This document shows positions 60,938-64,000 of a DNA stretch of 64,000 nucleotides, in pieces. The position numbers were made by a program, and so were the translations under genes. Below the pieces are notes generated by a model. The model did not search any database. It worked only from the letters and a program-made list of their open reading frames with translations, and was not told where the DNA came from. Position 1 is the stretch's first letter; every line of letters starts with the position of its first letter. The DNA is taken from the NCBI RefSeq assembly GCF_003207795.1, contig NZ_NIRT01000005.1:1-64000 (forward strand), read 5' to 3'. This DNA is from Komagataeibacter nataicola. Lineage in GTDB: Bacteria > Pseudomonadota > Alphaproteobacteria > Acetobacterales > Acetobacteraceae.

Positions 60938-62415
60938 TGGCCAGGAGCAAGTTTTCCACCAATTTCCTGTTCAATGTCTTTGGCTCCATCTTCCCCATTA
61001 TCGTCTCGCTGGGCACGGTGCCGTTCTACCTGCACCTGATCGGTACGGACCGGTACGGCATTGTCGCCATTTCATGGATTCTGCTGGGGTATCTGGGGTT
61101 TCTTGATTTCGGGCTGTCGCGCGCCTCGGCCAATGCGCTGGCGCAGCTGGGGCATGCCACCTCACGCGAGCGCTCGCCCGTGCTCATGACCGCGTTTTAC
61201 AGCAACCTTGGCCTCGGTGCGCTGGGCGGGCTGATCCTGTACCCCATTGGCGATATGGTGCTGCTGCATTTCGTGCGCATACCGCCCGACCTGATGGCCG
61301 AGACAAGGCATGCCTATCCGTGGATGGCGGTGATGCTGCCGCTGGGCATGATCAATGGCGTGGCCACGGGGGCGATGGAATCACGCGAGCGCTTCCTGCT
61401 GTCCAACATGCTCAATTCCTCCACCACCATGGCGGGGCAGATCATCCCGCTGATCTGCATCCATATATGGGGGCCACAGCTTACGGTTGTGCTGCCTTCC
61501 ATCGTGTTGTCACGGCTGGGCATGATCATGCTGTCCTACTGCGTGGTGATGGCGCTGGAATGGCCCATCCGCCCGCTTGACTTTGACGTGACATGGCTCA
61601 AGCGCCTGCTGGGCTATGGTTCGTGGGTCAGCATATCCAGCCTGATCAATCCGCTGCTTGATACCTCCAACCAGCTCATCATCGGTGCGACGCTGGGTGT
61701 TACATCGGTGGGGCAGTATACCGTGCCGATGAACCTGGCCATGCGCTCGCAGGTTGTGGCCACGGCGCTGGCCCGCACGCTGTTCCCGCGCCTGTCACGC
61801 GCCGAGCGGGGCGAGGCGGTGGATCTGACGCGGCGGGCCACGTCGTCGCTGACCTATGGCTTCGGCATGATCTGCGCGCCGGGAATCGTGTTTTCGGGTG
61901 CGTTCCTGCATATGTGGGTGGGCGGCAACTTTGCCGATGTTTCGCGCCCGGTGGCCGAGATCCTGATGTTCGGCGCCTGGACCAACGGTATCGCCTTCCT
62001 GCCATACGGGCTTTTGCAGGGGCAGGGGCGGCCGCATATCACGGCCAAGGTGTCGATGGTGGAGATCCTGCCGTTCTTTTGCGTGCTGTGGCTGTTCATC
62101 AAATGGTGGGGGCTGCCAGGGGCTGCGGCGGCGTGGACCCTTCGGGTCACGATTAATTTAATTGCACTTTACCTGCTGTCGGATTGCCTGTCACGGCAGA
62201 CTTGGCGCCTTGTGCCAGGTATGATGATTATGACAGGGGCATTGATTGTGAGTCTGCTTGTTCCCATGACCTTGCTGGTCTCGGCGGGTGCTGCCGCCGT
62301 GGTGGGGCTGGCAATGGCCTTTGCCGCCTACCGGCTGGACCCGGGGCTGCATGACATGGTGCACCGGTTGGTCCCACGCGCGGAGGAAAAACCCCGCGTT
62401 ACGATTACAGGTTAG
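60937..62415 (+). CDS. Lipid-linked oligosaccharide flippase (Wzx/GumJ-like)
   Basis: This 492-residue polytopic protein belongs to the MOP superfamily (about 12-14 helices; FNVFGSIFPIIVSLGTVPFY and GIVAISWILLGYLGFLDFGL at the N-terminus). It should move the finished repeat unit across the inner membrane. Its ATG overlaps the aceC stop, and a barrel gene follows after 13 bases. The assignment rests on fold and position. Confidence 0.87.
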   Translation: MARSKFSTNFLFNVFGSIFPIIVSLGTVPFYLHLIGTDRYGIVAISWILLGYLGFLDFGLSRASANALAQLGHATSRERSPVLMTAFYSNLGLGALGGLILYPIGDMVLLHFVRIPPDLMAETRHAYPWMAVMLPLGMINGVATGAMESRERFLLSNMLNSSTTMAGQIIPLICIHIWGPQLTVVLPSIVLSRLGMIMLSYCVVMALEWPIRPLDFDVTWLKRLLGYGSWVSISSLINPLLDTSNQLIIGATLGVTSVGQYTVPMNLAMRSQVVATALARTLFPRLSRAERGEAVDLTRRATSSLTYGFGMICAPGIVFSGAFLHMWVGGNFADVSRPVAEILMFGAWTNGIAFLPYGLLQGQGRPHITAKVSMVEILPFFCVLWLFIKWWGLPGAAAAWTLRVTINLIALYLLSDCLSRQTWRLVPGMMIMTGALIVSLLVPMTLLVSAGAAAVVGLAMAFAAYRLDPGLHDMVHRLVPRAEEKPRVTITG

Positions 62416-62428
62416 GTTAGGGCAGGGT

Positions 62429-63805
62429 ATGAAGGTAGTGTGGTTGCGTGGTCGCGGCGGGGTGCGGCGTGGCCTGCGGTATGGGTCGGTGGGGAGCATG
62501 GTGGCGCTGGGGGTGGGGCTGCATGCGCAGGCGGCCCATGCCCAACTGATCCAGCAGCTTTTTCCCTCTGATGTGCCGGGTTATTCCACCGACCTGACCG
62601 GCTCGGTCGTGACCCACCAGATGATGGGCCAGCAGAGTGACGGAATCGGCATGGGAAGCTGGCTGCTCAGGCCGAGTGCATCAGAAAACGTGGGTTACAA
62701 CACCAATACGCTGGGCATTCCCGGCTCGGGCAGCCCGGCGGTGCAGACATCGGCCAATGTCAGCGCGAGTTCACGCTGGCGGCGCCATGCGCTCGGAGCC
62801 TCGGTGGGGATGGATGACCACCGCTATCCCACCCAGTCCATCGCCAGCTACACCAACTGGCATGGCAGCATTGGCGGCTCGCTCAACCTTGGCCGTGACA
62901 CGCTTAGCGCTGCCTTCTCGCACTATCAGTACCACCTTTCGGCCACCAATCTGGGCGTGTACGGGGTGGTCTATCCGGTGCCTTACCAGGTCAATGACGG
63001 GCGGCTGAGCTATACCAAGGTGTTCGGGCGCTTCAGCCTGATCCCGGCTTTTGACTATCAGGATTTCTCGTTCGGCACGGCGCCTGGGCCGATTTCGATT
63101 GATTATGATTCGATCAGCCACAAGGTCGAGACCGGATCACTGACCTCGCGCTACGAGTTCTCGCGCGGGGATGCGCTTGTTGCCGTGCTGCGCGGATCGG
63201 CCGCGCAGTTCGACCAGGCGGTTCAGGCATCGACCAACAACTACGCCGATGGGGCGGGGTTTGTCGGGGTCGATTTCCGGCGTGGGCAGGTGTGGCAGTA
63301 CCGGCTGCTTGTCGGTGGCGAGACGCGCAGCTTCAAGAATGGGTACAGCCCCTCGGTCAGCACGCCCACGTTCGAGGCCAATGTGGCGTGGATGCCGCGC
63401 CGGATCGATACCGTGACCCTGACCGCAGCACGGCATATCAGCGACCCGGAAACCCCCTTTGCCCGCAACCAGGTCATTACCGACGTGCGGCTGCAATGGG
63501 ATCATGAACTGCGGCATAATGTGTTCGTGCGCGCCTATGGCGAGTTCGGCGAAAGCAGTTCGCAGTCCGGCCAGCAGGCGCAGGGCACGGCCGTGACGAG
63601 CCTTGAGGGTAGCCGGCTGCAAAAACAGATTCATTTTGGCGGAACGGTGTTCTGGAACATCGACCGCCATGTGCGTGCCTCACTTACCTATAACTATGTC
63701 AATAACGCCACATCAGGCGGAAACGTGAATTACCTGAACATCCCGGGGCGTCTTTCGACGTTTACGAGCAATACGGTACTATTGGGTTTTTCCATCTCCG
63801 GCTAA
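62429..63805 (+). CDS. Outer-membrane beta-barrel protein (BBP2-type) of the export system
   Basis: This 458-residue protein has a signal peptide (about 1-34, ending LHAQAAHA) and a barrel of alternating aromatic strands (GGSLNLGRDTLSAAFSHYQY, RYEFSRGDALVAVLRG, ending VLLGFSISG). It matches the pattern of putative outer-membrane beta-barrel proteins in exopolysaccharide clusters. It lies between the flippase and a Wza/GumB-like lipoprotein gene. It could be a second outer-membrane channel or a polymer guide; the function is not established. ATG 62429 is chosen because the signal peptide starts there. Confidence 0.8.
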   Translation: MKVVWLRGRGGVRRGLRYGSVGSMVALGVGLHAQAAHAQLIQQLFPSDVPGYSTDLTGSVVTHQMMGQQSDGIGMGSWLLRPSASENVGYNTNTLGIPGSGSPAVQTSANVSASSRWRRHALGASVGMDDHRYPTQSIASYTNWHGSIGGSLNLGRDTLSAAFSHYQYHLSATNLGVYGVVYPVPYQVNDGRLSYTKVFGRFSLIPAFDYQDFSFGTAPGPISIDYDSISHKVETGSLTSRYEFSRGDALVAVLRGSAAQFDQAVQASTNNYADGAGFVGVDFRRGQVWQYRLLVGGETRSFKNGYSPSVSTPTFEANVAWMPRRIDTVTLTAARHISDPETPFARNQVITDVRLQWDHELRHNVFVRAYGEFGESSSQSGQQAQGTAVTSLEGSRLQKQIHFGGTVFWNIDRHVRASLTYNYVNNATSGGNVNYLNIPGRLSTFTSNTVLLGFSISG

Positions 63806-63867
63806 GGGGCCACATGGCCCCACCCCCGGAAAGAAGAAAAACAGCATTGAATGATTTGGGAGTGGCC

Positions 63868-64000
63868 ATGTTTGCAATGATACGGAAAACGTGTCGGCCT
63901 GGAATACTGCACGCAATCGGTGCCACGGCTCTGCTGGCGCTGGGCTCATGCGCATCAGGGCGGGAACAGTCCTTTGCCCCGGTGGATGGCCGGGCCTATC
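63868..64000 (+). CDS. Polysaccharide export lipoprotein, Wza/GumB-like (partial, window edge)
   Basis: The first 44 codons encode a lipoprotein signal: MFAMIRKTCRPGILH, then ATALLALGSCASG with the lipobox cysteine at about residue 28, and REQSFAPVDGRAY. Position directly after the barrel gene in a GumB-GumC-type export locus suggests the Wza/GumB outer-membrane exporter. GGGAG lies upstream of the ATG at 63868. The rest lies outside the window, so the family is inferred from position and lipobox. Confidence 0.65.
   Translation, partial: MFAMIRKTCRPGILHAIGATALLALGSCASGREQSFAPVDGRAY

Overview
The window looks like chromosome from an acetic acid bacterium of the Komagataeibacter/Gluconacetobacter type. 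This rests on high GC and codon use, a full xanthan/acetan-type exopolysaccharide locus with aceA-aceB-aceC homologues, acetoin dehydrogenase genes and abundant TonB-dependent receptors. No RNA genes, CRISPR arrays or origins were recognised. Genus placement is an inference from gene content, not from a search.

Region 1 (1-17.6 kb) is a catabolic island for amides, lactams or D-amino acids. It begins at the tail of an IS630-type transposase. Two MFS transporters follow, then a DUF2848 gene fused by an apparent deletion to the 5' end of a TonB-dependent receptor. A plus-strand operon then encodes a threonine-dehydratase-like PLP enzyme, a D-glutamate-cyclase-like protein (DUF4392), RidA, PxpB, PxpC, PxpA, a biotin carboxyl carrier protein, a biotin carboxylase and a second carrier-like protein that lacks the biotinylated lysine. 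The opposing strand carries an NCS1 (hydantoin/allantoin-type) permease, a TonB-dependent receptor and an Asp/Glu/hydantoin racemase-like protein that lacks one catalytic cysteine. A divergent GntR/FCD regulator closes the island. A shared ATTGTTTACAA motif lies upstream of both the racemase/regulator pair and the receptor. PxpB/PxpC are homologous to the carboxyltransferase part of urea amidolyase, so the operon may encode a split, biotin-dependent enzyme for opening cyclic amides such as 5-oxoproline or hydantoins.

Region 2 (17.6-28.9 kb) holds a SulP anion transporter and an iron-uptake block. In the block a TonB-dependent siderophore receptor, a SEL1-repeat protein, a DUF4405 membrane protein and a PiuC dioxygenase face a divergent exbB-exbD-tonB operon, with Fur-box-like sites on both sides of the promoter region. 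A small cysteine-rich CWC protein and the msrPQ methionine sulfoxide repair system follow.

Region 3 (28.9-37.8 kb) holds an AcoR-like regulator without a sigma-54 AAA+ domain, divergent from acoABC (acetoin cleavage; no E3 gene here). Xylulokinase, a secreted beta-propeller protein and a sugar porter come next.

Region 4 (37.8-64 kb) is the exopolysaccharide region. It contains a PLP aminotransferase with an FAD oxidoreductase, an orphan glycosyltransferase-like gene, rfbD/rfbC for dTDP-rhamnose, a secreted GH5 hydrolase, a polymerase-like membrane protein, an acyltransferase, four side-chain glycosyltransferases, ugd, manC, aceA, aceB, a Wzc/GumC-like co-polymerase, aceC, a flippase, an outer-membrane barrel and the start of a Wza/GumB-like lipoprotein. 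Seven sugar transferases in the core of this region equal the seven residues of the acetan repeat, and their inverting or retaining folds fit the linkages known for acetan.
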